Assembly: GCA_031554725.1 (NCBI GenBank) | Contig: JAVBUZ010000235.1 | Coordinates: 1-9,858 of the forward strand | Source of the DNA: JAVBUZ01 sp031554725 | GTDB lineage: Bacteria; Bacillota; Clostridia; Lachnospirales; Lachnospiraceae | DNA length: 9,858 nt | Reading direction: 5' to 3' | Shown: piece after piece, positions 1-7,752 of the stretch | Numbering within the stretch: the first letter of the stretch is position 1 | How the letters are laid out: each line of letters begins with the position of its first letter | Made by a program: the position numbers and the translations under genes | The notes under the pieces: model-generated | What the model was told of the DNA's origin: nothing | Seen by the model: the letters and a program-made list of their open reading frames with translations, nothing else | Databases searched by the model: none

Positions 1-675
1 ACAGCCAGCAAGGAGCAGGTAGAGTCAATTGTTAAAAGTGCTGACCTGCATTTATACCAAGAAAATGTAGGAGGCTACAGACTAAATACAGACTTTGGTG
101 AGCTGAAGATGGACCTTGGAAGAATGTTTGGTTTTGCGTACGGACACAAGGAAAACGGTGCAGTATTTTCTCATATGACAACCATGTATGCCAATGCCTT
201 ATATAAAAGAGGTTTTGCATTAGAAGGATATAAAGCATTAAAGGCACTATATAAGCAGGCAATCACTTTTGAAAATAGTAGGATTTACCCAGGCATTCCA
301 GAATATTTTAGCCCCAAAGGCAGAGGAATGTACCATTATTTAACAGGCGCAGCAAGCTGGCTGATGCTCACGGTAATTACCCAGATGTTTGGTGTAAAAG
401 GAAAAAATGGAGCACTGATATTAAAGCCTCAATTAGTGGCAGAGCAATTTAATGAAGAGGGCCGCTGTGAAATTAAGTGCGTATTTAGAGGCAGAAGGTG
501 GAAGATCATCTATATCAATCGTAAGAGAAAAGAGTTTGGAAGCTATAAAGTAGGTGTAGTTTATCTAAATGGAAATATATGTGGGTATCACAATGATGGA
601 GAAGCAATTACTGGTGAGCAAATAAAACAACTTAGCGAAGATATGGAACATGAAATTATTGTGGAACTAATCTAA
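1..675 (+). CDS. GH94-type beta-glucoside/oligosaccharide phosphorylase, C-terminal part (start outside window)
   Basis: Reading frame 1 is open from the first base to TAA at 673-675, so the visible 224 residues are the tail of a gene that begins to the left. GH94 enzymes cleave beta-linked gluco-disaccharides or oligosaccharides with inorganic phosphate, giving alpha-glucose-1-phosphate, in the cytoplasm. Visible residues include GGYRLNTDFGE (about 24-34), GHKENGAVFSHM (about 48-59) and YHYLTGAASW (about 111-120). In GH94 a histidine after the ENG motif and a Thr-Gly pair further on contact phosphate. Here these would be H58 and T115-G116 of the visible part. The region after about residue 130 looks like the small C-terminal beta-rich domain. 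The catalytic Asp lies upstream of the window. The next gene follows after 22 bp, indicating an operon. Substrate (laminaribiose, cellobiose or 1,3-beta-oligoglucan) cannot be settled here, though the neighbours favour a beta-1,3-glucan role. Confidence 0.85.
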   Translation, partial: TASKEQVESIVKSADLHLYQENVGGYRLNTDFGELKMDLGRMFGFAYGHKENGAVFSHMTTMYANALYKRGFALEGYKALKALYKQAITFENSRIYPGIPEYFSPKGRGMYHYLTGAASWLMLTVITQMFGVKGKNGALILKPQLVAEQFNEEGRCEIKCVFRGRRWKIIYINRKRKEFGSYKVGVVYLNGNICGYHNDGEAITGEQIKQLSEDMEHEIIVELI

Positions 676-697
676 GGAAAGAAGAGGAAATAAGATA

Positions 698-3600
698 GTG
701 GCAAATAAAACATTTACTCAAGAAAATTATGAAAAAAAATCTACCTTTGCAAGCTTTTTGCCGGGACTTGCTGGAACAAAGGGAATACCTATTTGGTGCT
801 ATTACGTAAATAGAGGGCAAGCCGTTGCAAGCTTTGGTGTGGAGGATAAGGACCATGCAATAATGGAGTTTTTCCCGGCTCACCAATCCTACCAATTGGT
901 AGATAAGCAAGGATTTCGAACCTTTGTAAGAAAGAATGGAAGCTACTTTGAACTCTTCTCAAAAGAAGACACCAAAAAGGATATGCATATTTCTATGAAT
1001 TATTTAGAGATAGAGGAAGAGGATAAGCAAAACCAGCTTCATAGTAAGGTAGAATATTTTGTACTACCGGGAGAAGCGGTGGGAGCCTTAGTAAGAAAGC
1101 TAGAAATAACCAACACGGGAAGTGAGGCCTGTTACATGGAGCTTCTAGACGGTATGCCAGTCATCATTCCTTATGGTGTAGATATGAGTAGCATTAAGAA
1201 CATGGGACAGACGGCAAAGGCTTGGCTTCAGGTAGAAGAGCTTGAGACCAAGGTTCCATACTTTAGAGTAAGAGCAAGTCTAGCAGATAGTGCATGTGTA
1301 AAGGAAGTTGAAGGAGGAAATTTCTCCTATTGTGTAAGCGGTGAAGGAACGCAGTTGCCTGTTTTGGTTGACCCTACGTTGGTCTTTGGTTATGATGTGT
1401 CTCTTTCTAACGCCGTAGGCTTTCGTGATATGGGGTTACAAGCTCTTTTAGACCAAGCGCAGGTAGTAAACAATCAGTATCCTTGTAGCTTTTTCGGTGT
1501 AGAAAAAGAGCTAAAGGCGGGAGAAAGCTTGAAGCTATATCAATTAATTGGTCAGGTAGAAAATAAAAAGCTTCTACATAAGTTCATGGAAGTAAAAAGA
1601 GGATCTGCTTACTTTGAAAGCAAAAAGGAAGAGGCGAAGGAGCTTGTAGAACAGTTGTGCACAGTAATTGAAACGAAAACCGCCTCAGCAGACTTTGATG
1701 CATATACCTCTTATACCTATATGGATAATGTGCTACGTGGTGGTTTCCCGATACAGCTTCCGGGGAATAAGGTATTCCATGTGTATTCTAGAAAACATGG
1801 AGATATTGAACGAGACTATAACTACTTTAAGATGCAACCAGAGTTTTACTCTCAGGGAAATGGAAATTTTAGAGATGTAAATCAAAATAGAAGATGTGAT
1901 CCGTTCTTTACCCCTTATGTAGGTAGTGAAAGCATTAAAAGGTTTTATAGCTTAATACAGCTTGATGGATATAATCCTTTGGCAGTAGAAAAGACCACAT
2001 ATTACTTGAAAAAAGAAAAGACAGATAAAATCTTTTGTGAAATGCCAAGTGAGAAGAGAGAAAAGCTAGCGGAATATTTTGAAGCTAAGTTCTCACCAGG
2101 CATGTTTTTTAAGAAAATGAGAGAGCTTGAAGTTGAAGATAAAGAGGTTGAAAGCTATTTTGAAAAAGTGATGGAAGCAGCTGAAAGTGAGCTTAATGCA
2201 GAACTTTTAGAGGGCTACTGGACAGATCACTGGACCTACAACCTAGACTTAGTAGAAAGCTATTTGAGCATTTTCCCAGAAAAGGAAGAAGAGATATTAT
2301 TTCATGAGGAAATTCCGTACTATGTACAGCAGGTTTCTATTTTACCTCGCAAAAAGAGATATCAAAAAACAACAAATGGAATTAGACAGTACCAGTTCTT
2401 AAATGAGCATGTAAAATCCAAAAACGAAGGAAAATTTCTTAAGAACAATTATGGTAAAGGGAATTTAGTCGTATCGAGTTTGATGGAAAAGTTAATTCTT
2501 TTATGTGTTACCAAATTTACGGCTCTTGATTCTTATGGAATGGGTATCGAAATGGAAGGTGGAAAGCCAGGCTGGTATGATGCGCTAAATGGCATGCCAG
2601 GCCTGTTCGGCTCTTCGATGGCGGAAACCTATGAGTTAGATAGAAACTTTGAATATACGCTGAGGATGCTAGAAAAATATCCTCAAAAGATAAGTCTATT
2701 AGCAGAAGTAGCAGATTTATTAACTAAGATTTATGAGATTACAATCAAATCCAAGGAAGACCTACAGCATGGTGAAGAACAGCTTTGCTTCTGGAACCTC
2801 AGAAACGATATAAAAGAATTGTACTGGGAAAAAACCTTTGGTGGAATTTCTGGAGAAAAAAAAGAATTTACTTCAAAAGAGCTTTTCGAATTTTTACAGC
2901 CAATGAAAGAAGTAGTAGACATGGGTATCAAGAAGGCTATGACATATGAAGAAGGTATATGTCCAACCTATTTTACCTATGAAGTAACAGACTATGAGGA
3001 AGTGGCAGAAGGGATTAATCCAAAGCAGTTTAAGGTAAAGAGTGTTCCACTATTTTTAGAAGGTCCAGTGCGTTATTTAAAGTTACAGGGAAGTGTTTCT
3101 CAAAAACGCCAGCTTTATAAAGAAATAAAAAATAGCACGTTATATGATGGACCATTAAAGATGTATAAGGTAAATGAGTCTTTAGAAAAGGCCTCTTATG
3201 AGGTGGGAAGAGCAAAAGCCTTTACCCCTGGCTGGCTAGAAAATGAATCCATTTGGTTACATATGGAATACAAGTATTTGCTTGAGCTTTTAAAATCTGG
3301 TCTTTATGAAGAATTTATGGAAGACTTTAAAAACGCTGCGGTTCCTTTCTTAGACCCGACTATTTATGGAAGAAGCATTTATGAGAACTCATCCTTCATA
3401 GCAAGCAGTCAGAATCCCAATAAGGCATACCACGGAAAAGGCTTTGTAGCAAGGCTAAGTGGTTCAACAGTAGAGTTTTTAAATATGTGGATTTTGATGA
3501 TGTTTGGTGACTTCTTTAAAAAGGATGAAAAGGAGCTTAGACTTACCTTTTCACCATTATTTCCAAGCTACTTAGTTGGGGAAGAAAAACGGATTGAAGC

Positions 3601-3802
3601 CATGTTCTTAGGAAATACAAAGGTAATCTACCATTTAGCTGAAAATAGAGACTATGTTCCTGGTCAATATGAAATAGAAAGGATGGAAGTCCTTTATAGA
3701 AACGGAGATACCTTCTATACAGAAAGGGGATATTTCGAAGAGAAAGAAAGCAAAGAAATTAGAGATGGCAAGATAGAGCAAATTCAGGTGTGGATGAAAT
3801 AA
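698..3802 (+). CDS. Giant oligoglucan phosphorylase, GH161/GH149-like (GH94-related)
   Basis: A 1034-residue protein without signal peptide or membrane segment. Architecture resembles the large inverting phosphorylases: an N-terminal beta-sandwich (about 1-290), then a helical (alpha/alpha)6-type barrel (about 340-950) and a short C-terminal beta region. Recognisable motifs are GNFRDVNQNRR (about 389-399), KPGWYDALNGMPGLFGSS (about 623-640), ENSSFIASS, and HGKGFVARLSGST (912-924). D628 in GWYDALNG sits where GH94 enzymes have the catalytic Asp of their DWNDGMN motif, so I infer it is the general acid. H912 and the SGST segment are candidates for phosphate binding. The start is GTG, preceded by the purine-rich AGAGGA at 683-688, and no nearer in-frame ATG fits. 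Expected reaction: phosphorolysis of beta-linked gluco-oligosaccharides to glucose-1-phosphate in the cytoplasm. Family assignment is from memory of motifs. A GH94 sophorooligosaccharide-type (beta-1,2) enzyme is the main alternative. Confidence 0.72.
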   Translation: MANKTFTQENYEKKSTFASFLPGLAGTKGIPIWCYYVNRGQAVASFGVEDKDHAIMEFFPAHQSYQLVDKQGFRTFVRKNGSYFELFSKEDTKKDMHISMNYLEIEEEDKQNQLHSKVEYFVLPGEAVGALVRKLEITNTGSEACYMELLDGMPVIIPYGVDMSSIKNMGQTAKAWLQVEELETKVPYFRVRASLADSACVKEVEGGNFSYCVSGEGTQLPVLVDPTLVFGYDVSLSNAVGFRDMGLQALLDQAQVVNNQYPCSFFGVEKELKAGESLKLYQLIGQVENKKLLHKFMEVKRGSAYFESKKEEAKELVEQLCTVIETKTASADFDAYTSYTYMDNVLRGGFPIQLPGNKVFHVYSRKHGDIERDYNYFKMQPEFYSQGNGNFRDVNQNRRCDPFFTPYVGSESIKRFYSLIQLDGYNPLAVEKTTYYLKKEKTDKIFCEMPSEKREKLAEYFEAKFSPGMFFKKMRELEVEDKEVESYFEKVMEAAESELNAELLEGYWTDHWTYNLDLVESYLSIFPEKEEEILFHEEIPYYVQQVSILPRKKRYQKTTNGIRQYQFLNEHVKSKNEGKFLKNNYGKGNLVVSSLMEKLILLCVTKFTALDSYGMGIEMEGGKPGWYDALNGMPGLFGSSMAETYELDRNFEYTLRMLEKYPQKISLLAEVADLLTKIYEITIKSKEDLQHGEEQLCFWNLRNDIKELYWEKTFGGISGEKKEFTSKELFEFLQPMKEVVDMGIKKAMTYEEGICPTYFTYEVTDYEEVAEGINPKQFKVKSVPLFLEGPVRYLKLQGSVSQKRQLYKEIKNSTLYDGPLKMYKVNESLEKASYEVGRAKAFTPGWLENESIWLHMEYKYLLELLKSGLYEEFMEDFKNAAVPFLDPTIYGRSIYENSSFIASSQNPNKAYHGKGFVARLSGSTVEFLNMWILMMFGDFFKKDEKELRLTFSPLFPSYLVGEEKRIEAMFLGNTKVIYHLAENRDYVPGQYEIERMEVLYRNGDTFYTERGYFEEKESKEIRDGKIEQIQVWMK

Positions 3803-3823
3803 GAGAAAGGTAAGGGAAGAAAC

Positions 3824-5164
3824 ATGAAAACAATAAAAATGGTTACAACAGTGCCAAGTGAAAAGAAATACTGGCTAGAAGAGGAAACAGAAATAACAAA
3901 GGTATCAGACTGCATGCACGTTGTGGAGGTTTATCCTGATTTAAAGGAACAGACCATGCAAGGCTTTGGCGGTGCCTTTACAGAAGCAAGTGTACACAAC
4001 TGGGAAGGTCTATCAGAGAAAAAACAAGCAGAGCTAATCAATGCTTATTTTGGGGAGGAGGGCCTTCGTTACAACATGGGGAGGGTACATATCAATAGCT
4101 GTGATTTCGCTCTTGGAAATTATACATATGTAAAAGAAGGAGATGAAACCCTTCAAAGTTTTGATATTTCTCATGATAAACGAAAAATGATACCGATGAT
4201 TAAAGAAGCAATTGAGGTAGTAGAAAAGAAAAATGGAAGTGGTATTACCTTTATGGCAGCGCCCTGGTCTCCACCGGCCTATATGAAAACCAATGGAGAA
4301 ATGAACCATGGTGGAAAGCTGAGAGCTGATTACTATGAGCTTTGGGCAGAATATTTCGTAAAGTATTTAAGGGCTTATAAAGAAGAGGGCGTTCAAATTT
4401 CTTATATAACGGTACAAAACGAACCAGAAGCAGTACAGACTTGGGATTCTTGTGTATACGATGCCAAGGAAGAAGGCGTATTTATTAGAGATTTTCTTTC
4501 GCCAGCATTAAACAAAGCGGGGTTTGGTAATATAAAGATTTTTATTTGGGATCACAACAAGGAAAGCATGTATCGAAGAGCAAAGGAAAGCTTTTCGGTG
4601 GAAGGCTGTGAGGCTGTAACTGCAGGAATTGCAGTGCATTGGTATACAGGTGATCACTTCGATGCCATTCGTGCGGTGAAAAAAGCATATCCAGAAAAAG
4701 CAGTGTTTTTTACGGAAGGCTGCGTGGAATATTCTAGATTTGCAGATACTGACGAGACCAATAAAGCAGAAATGTATGCACATGATATGTTAGGAAACTT
4801 TAAGGCTGGCGTAGAGGCATTTTTAGATTGGAACCTACTTCTAGATGAAAAGGGGGGACCAAACCATGTTGGCAATTTTTGTGCAGCACCAATTATGTGC
4901 GATGGAGCGGGAGATATTGCTAGGAGATTATCTTATTACTACATTGGACACTTTAGCAGATACATTCAAAGGGGTGCTAAACAGATTTTAACCAGTAGCT
5001 ACACAGACACCTTAGAAACAGTGGCATTTCTGAATCCAGATGGTAGCAAGGCTGTAGTAGTTTTAAACCGTGGAAACAAGGATTTAGATATTACCCTTCG
5101 TGAAAAAGCAGAAGGTTTAGAGACTATGGTTAAGGCCCATTCGATTGTCACTTTTTTGTACTAA
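3824..5164 (+). CDS. GH30 family glycoside hydrolase, cytoplasmic
   Basis: A 446-residue single-domain GH30 enzyme, a normal length for the family without secretion signal. It combines a (beta/alpha)8 barrel with a beta-sandwich built from both ends of the chain. Visible hallmarks are MQGFGGAFTEAS (45-56), RVHINSCDF (87-95), APWSPPAYMK (146-155), TVQNEP with the predicted acid/base E200, and FFTEGC with the predicted nucleophile E298. The C-terminal YYYIGHFSRYI (371-381) and a terminal beta-sandwich complete the fold. GH30 enzymes are retaining hydrolases. Clan neighbours include beta-glucosidase/glucosylceramidase-like and beta-1,6-glucanase members. With no signal peptide it should act on imported oligosaccharides. 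It starts 21 bp after the phosphorylase gene, with AGGGA at 3813-3817 as ribosome binding site, so it is probably co-transcribed. In this context removal of beta-1,6 branches or of non-phosphorolysable linkages is an inference, and the subfamily is not determined. Confidence 0.88.
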   Translation: MKTIKMVTTVPSEKKYWLEEETEITKVSDCMHVVEVYPDLKEQTMQGFGGAFTEASVHNWEGLSEKKQAELINAYFGEEGLRYNMGRVHINSCDFALGNYTYVKEGDETLQSFDISHDKRKMIPMIKEAIEVVEKKNGSGITFMAAPWSPPAYMKTNGEMNHGGKLRADYYELWAEYFVKYLRAYKEEGVQISYITVQNEPEAVQTWDSCVYDAKEEGVFIRDFLSPALNKAGFGNIKIFIWDHNKESMYRRAKESFSVEGCEAVTAGIAVHWYTGDHFDAIRAVKKAYPEKAVFFTEGCVEYSRFADTDETNKAEMYAHDMLGNFKAGVEAFLDWNLLLDEKGGPNHVGNFCAAPIMCDGAGDIARRLSYYYIGHFSRYIQRGAKQILTSSYTDTLETVAFLNPDGSKAVVVLNRGNKDLDITLREKAEGLETMVKAHSIVTFLY

Positions 5165-5185
5165 AAAAATAACACCTTTTTAAAA

Positions 5186-5234
5186 AATGAGTCATTAAAT
5201 CGGCATTGACTAAAAATTATAATAAAGATACAAA
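5186..5234 (+). promoter_or_regulatory. Putative promoter/operator region ahead of the transporter genes
   Basis: The 110-bp gap before the binding-protein gene is the longest in the visible cluster upstream of the terminator. It contains TTGACT (5206-5211) with TACAAA (5229-5234) at a 17-bp spacing. It also contains a perfect TATAAT (5218-5223), which has a poorer TTAAAT (5195-5200) 17 bp upstream. A perfect 11-bp odd palindrome AATGAGTCATT lies at 5186-5196, at the upstream edge of these boxes, and could be an operator. The region is very AT-rich, so promoter-like boxes can arise by chance. An internal promoter here would allow extra expression of the binding protein relative to the enzymes. 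Confidence 0.45.
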
Positions 5235-5274
5235 CACAGAACAAAGTAGTGTTTCAAAAAAAGGAGGATTATTT

Positions 5275-6675
5275 ATGAAATTCAAAAAGTTAACGGCACT
5301 TTTGTTGGCAGGGGTTATGGCACTTTCATTAGCAGCTTGTGGAAGCGAGCCAGCAGCATCAGCAACAGGAACAGACAAAGCAACAATAAAAGAAGAGAAG
5401 GGTTCATCTGCTAAAAAAGAAAAATTAGTTATTTGGACAATCACAGCTGACCTTGAACAGTTTGCAGCAAAGTTTATGGAAGACAATGAAAACGTAGAAA
5501 TTGAAACAGTTGTTATTAACCAAGGTGAATATCCTACAAAATTACAGTCAGCATTACTTGGTGGAGCAAAAGAACCAGACGTTATTGTTGGTGAACCACA
5601 GATGATTGGTAATATGACAGAAGCTGGATTCTTTGAAGATTTAAACCAAGCACCATACAATGCACAAGATTACGCAGATAAAATCGTTGATTATGTATGG
5701 AAAGTTGGACAGGATGAAAACGGTATCCAGAGAGCAATTTCTTACCAGATTACACCAGCAGGCTTCTTCTATAGAAGAGACATTGCAGAAAAAGTATTCG
5801 GAACTGAGGATCCAGAAGAAATTGGAAAATTATTTGCTGATTATGCAACAATCGTAGAAACCGGTAAAACACTTAAAGCAGCAGGATACAGAATCTTTGC
5901 ATCTGATGCAGAAACAAATTACTTCTCAGGCGATAGCGCATGGGTAATTGATGGAAAACTAAATGTAGATGCAGATAGACTTGCATACATGGATTTATGT
6001 GTTGAATTATACAAAAATGACTTAACAGCATATGCTAGCCAGTGGGCAGCACCTTGGTATCAGTCAATGGGTGGTCCAGTACCTATCTTAACTGCTGAAA
6101 CTCAGTGGGGTACAGACGACATGAACATCTGGGATAAAGAATCTTTCGGTGCAGCAACAGAAGGTATGGATACAACAGAAGTATTTGCATTCGGTTTACC
6201 TTCATGGGGTGTACTTACTCTTAGAGATAACTGTGGTGATACAACAGGATTATGGGGTGTTTGTGCAGGACCTTCTTATGGATTCGGTGGTGGTACATAC
6301 ATTGGTATCAACTCAAATTCTGAAAGAAAAGACCTTGCTTGGGAATACATCAAATATGTAACCTTAAACGAAGAGACCGCTGATTGGTGGATCGGAGTAT
6401 CTAAAGGTGATACAGTTTCTCTAGTTTCAGCTATTGAAAATCATAAAGATGATGAAAACGCAACATACGGCGGACAGAAACTTTACTCTTTCTGGTTAGA
6501 ACAAGCAAAAGGAATTGATTACTCAAAAGTAACCAAGTATGACAAAGCAATTGGCGATGCTTGGGGTGCAGCAATCAATGACGTAAAATCTGGAAAAGCA
6601 ACAAAAGAAGATGCAATTGCAGAATTCTATGATGTAGTAGCTTCTACATATCCAGAAATCGAAATTGAAAGATAA
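5275..6675 (+). CDS. Carbohydrate ABC transporter solute-binding lipoprotein (SBP family 1, CUT1)
   Basis: A 466-residue extracellular sugar-binding lipoprotein. The N-terminus has a lysine-rich n-region, a hydrophobic stretch (about 6-19) and the lipobox LAAC, with C22 as the lipidated residue. A Ser/Ala/Lys-rich linker follows to about residue 48. The mature part begins KLVIWTITADLEQFAAKF and has the two-lobe layout of family 1 binding proteins. Many Trp/Tyr residues around 250-350 and a Gly-rich stretch near 330-345 suit an oligosaccharide site. C320 and C330 are close enough to form a disulfide. The ATG at 5275 is chosen because AAGGAGGA (5261-5268) precedes it at ideal spacing and it gives a clean signal peptide. 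The frame stays open back to a TTG at 5206, but that would bury the signal. Two permease genes follow, so it presents substrate to them. Ligand is inferred to be a beta-gluco-oligosaccharide from the upstream enzymes. Confidence 0.93.
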   Translation: MKFKKLTALLLAGVMALSLAACGSEPAASATGTDKATIKEEKGSSAKKEKLVIWTITADLEQFAAKFMEDNENVEIETVVINQGEYPTKLQSALLGGAKEPDVIVGEPQMIGNMTEAGFFEDLNQAPYNAQDYADKIVDYVWKVGQDENGIQRAISYQITPAGFFYRRDIAEKVFGTEDPEEIGKLFADYATIVETGKTLKAAGYRIFASDAETNYFSGDSAWVIDGKLNVDADRLAYMDLCVELYKNDLTAYASQWAAPWYQSMGGPVPILTAETQWGTDDMNIWDKESFGAATEGMDTTEVFAFGLPSWGVLTLRDNCGDTTGLWGVCAGPSYGFGGGTYIGINSNSERKDLAWEYIKYVTLNEETADWWIGVSKGDTVSLVSAIENHKDDENATYGGQKLYSFWLEQAKGIDYSKVTKYDKAIGDAWGAAINDVKSGKATKEDAIAEFYDVVASTYPEIEIER

Positions 6676-6689
6676 GTAACATGTAACTA

Positions 6690-6747
6690 TTAGCAAGGAG
6701 AGAAGCTCCAGGGGAAATGAGGCTCAGGTCCATTTCCCCACTGCTAA
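6690..6747 (+). other. Intercistronic RNA structure, predicted branched stem-loop
   Basis: The spacer between binding protein and permease can fold into a compact structure. A perfect 9-bp stem pairs GGGGAAATG (6711-6719) with CATTTCCCC (6731-6739), leaving an 11-nt loop. An outer 6-bp stem pairs TTAGCA (6690-6695) with TGCTAA (6742-6747). Between them a small GGAG/CTCC hairpin (6697-6700 with 6706-6709) could make a third arm. No T-run follows, so it is not a standard intrinsic terminator. The usual role of such elements after a binding-protein gene is to protect the upstream mRNA from 3' exonucleases and lower permease expression. That role is inferred here. The pairing itself is seen directly. 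Confidence 0.7.
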
Positions 6748-6772
6748 AAACAGACCAATGGGGGTAACACAC

Positions 6773-7750
6773 ATGGCTCAAGTAGAAAAAAGTATAATTC
6801 GTAAAAAGAGAAAGAATATCAACAATGTTGCCTATTTGTTTGTCTTACCTTTTGTTGTTGTGTTCTTAGTATTTAGTGTATATCCAGTATTAAGGACGCT
6901 GTACTTAAGCTTTACAGATTATAAAGGGTATGGCGAAGAAAACTGGCTAGGCTTAGCAAACTATGTCAGAGTTTTTAAAGATAAGTATTTCTGGCAGGCC
7001 CTGGGCAACACATTTAAAATGTGGGGAGTGAATATCGTACTCCAGCTTGGAATTGCATTCTTACTTACAATCGTATTTAGTGATATGAAATATAAAATGC
7101 GTGGCCTTAGTATTTTTAGAGCATTATTTTACCTACCAAACCTAATCGCAGCAACATCTGTGTCCTTCTTGTTTAAAACCATGCTGGATTGGCGTTTTGG
7201 TACACTTAATCAGTTATTACATACCCTACACATCGACAAGCTCTTATTATGGCTAGGCTCACTTCCAGGTCCATTAAGCAAGCTAGGCGTAGAGTCCGTT
7301 CCTATTGATTGGTTAAACTATGCAGGGACAGGAAGAGCATCGGTAGCAGTAATTGGCGCGTGGATGTGGTTTGGAAACTCCTTCATCATGCTGATGGCAG
7401 GCGTACAGGGAATTAACAGAGACTATTTTGAAGCAGCAGCAATAGATGGTGCTGGAAGATGGAAGGTTTTCTTCAAGATTACAGTACCACTACTAAAACC
7501 AATTTTAATGTATGTAGCAGTAACCTCATTGATTGGCGGCTTACAGATGTTTGATATTCCTCATCTGATTTCACAGGGAAATGCAGCAATGCATGATGGA
7601 CCACTTAGAACTGTCGTTATGTACATGTACAAATTTGGTTTTGATACAGCAAATGTCGGATACGCAAGTGCAATTGCTTACTGCCTATTCTTTATCATAT
7701 TAATAATATCAGTTTTCCAAGTAAAATTTATGTCTAAGAAGGAGGATTAG
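6773..7750 (+). CDS. CUT1 sugar ABC transporter permease, MalF/UgpA/LacF type
   Basis: A 325-residue inner-membrane permease with about six membrane segments, the first near residues 18-40 after a basic Arg/Lys-rich N-terminus and the last near 293-316. The EAA loop EAAAIDGAGRWKVFFK (about 220-235) is the cytoplasmic contact with the ATPase. The insertion between the third and fourth segments (about 138-185) is typical of the first permease of CUT1 pairs. I chose ATG at 6773 because GGGGG (6760-6764) lies about 8 nt before it. The in-frame ATG at 6758 has no ribosome binding site and would add only five residues. The Shine-Dalgarno is G-rich but not canonical, in contrast to the strong AAGGAGGA of the genes on either side, consistent with lower translation. 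It pairs with the next permease, whose ribosome binding site overlaps this gene's end. No ATPase gene is present in the window. Confidence 0.92.
   Translation: MAQVEKSIIRKKRKNINNVAYLFVLPFVVVFLVFSVYPVLRTLYLSFTDYKGYGEENWLGLANYVRVFKDKYFWQALGNTFKMWGVNIVLQLGIAFLLTIVFSDMKYKMRGLSIFRALFYLPNLIAATSVSFLFKTMLDWRFGTLNQLLHTLHIDKLLLWLGSLPGPLSKLGVESVPIDWLNYAGTGRASVAVIGAWMWFGNSFIMLMAGVQGINRDYFEAAAIDGAGRWKVFFKITVPLLKPILMYVAVTSLIGGLQMFDIPHLISQGNAAMHDGPLRTVVMYMYKFGFDTANVGYASAIAYCLFFIILIISVFQVKFMSKKED
7739..7746 (+). promoter_or_regulatory. Ribosome binding site of second permease, inside the end of the first
   Basis: AAGGAGGA lies within the last codons of the first permease, whose TAG is at 7748-7750. The next ATG is at 7753, only 2 bp after that stop. 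This arrangement favours translational coupling and equal amounts of the two permease subunits. The same octamer precedes the binding-protein gene at 5261-5268. Confidence 0.85.
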
Positions 7751-7752
7751 TT

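Noticed and set aside
1862..1894. GNFRDVNQNRR (D393) as the catalytic Asp of the giant phosphorylase
   Set aside because: The motif looks conserved, but D628 in GWYDALNG aligns better with the GH94 DWND general acid. D393 more likely shapes a substrate subsite.
5152..5182. Possible terminator after the GH30 gene (T6 ... A7 followed by another T-run)
   Set aside because: The stem would be only A-T pairs with no GC core, so a functional intrinsic terminator is unlikely. Read-through into the transporter genes is probable.
5206..5274. In-frame TTG start extending the binding protein by 23 residues
   Set aside because: It would place a polar stretch before the signal peptide and lacks a ribosome binding site. 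ATG 5275 has AAGGAGGA at ideal spacing.
5165..5274. CcpA catabolite-repression (cre) site ahead of the transporter genes
   Set aside because: I read the gap for a TGNAANCGNNNNCA-like palindrome and found none with acceptable matches.
5217..5660. 147-codon open frame on the minus strand
   Set aside because: It lies opposite the clearly coding binding-protein gene, has no recognisable domain and no ribosome binding site, and is a mirror of that gene's codon pattern.
6758..6772. Alternative ATG start of the first permease
   Set aside because: No Shine-Dalgarno precedes it, and the GGGGG stretch just after it is well placed for ATG 6773.
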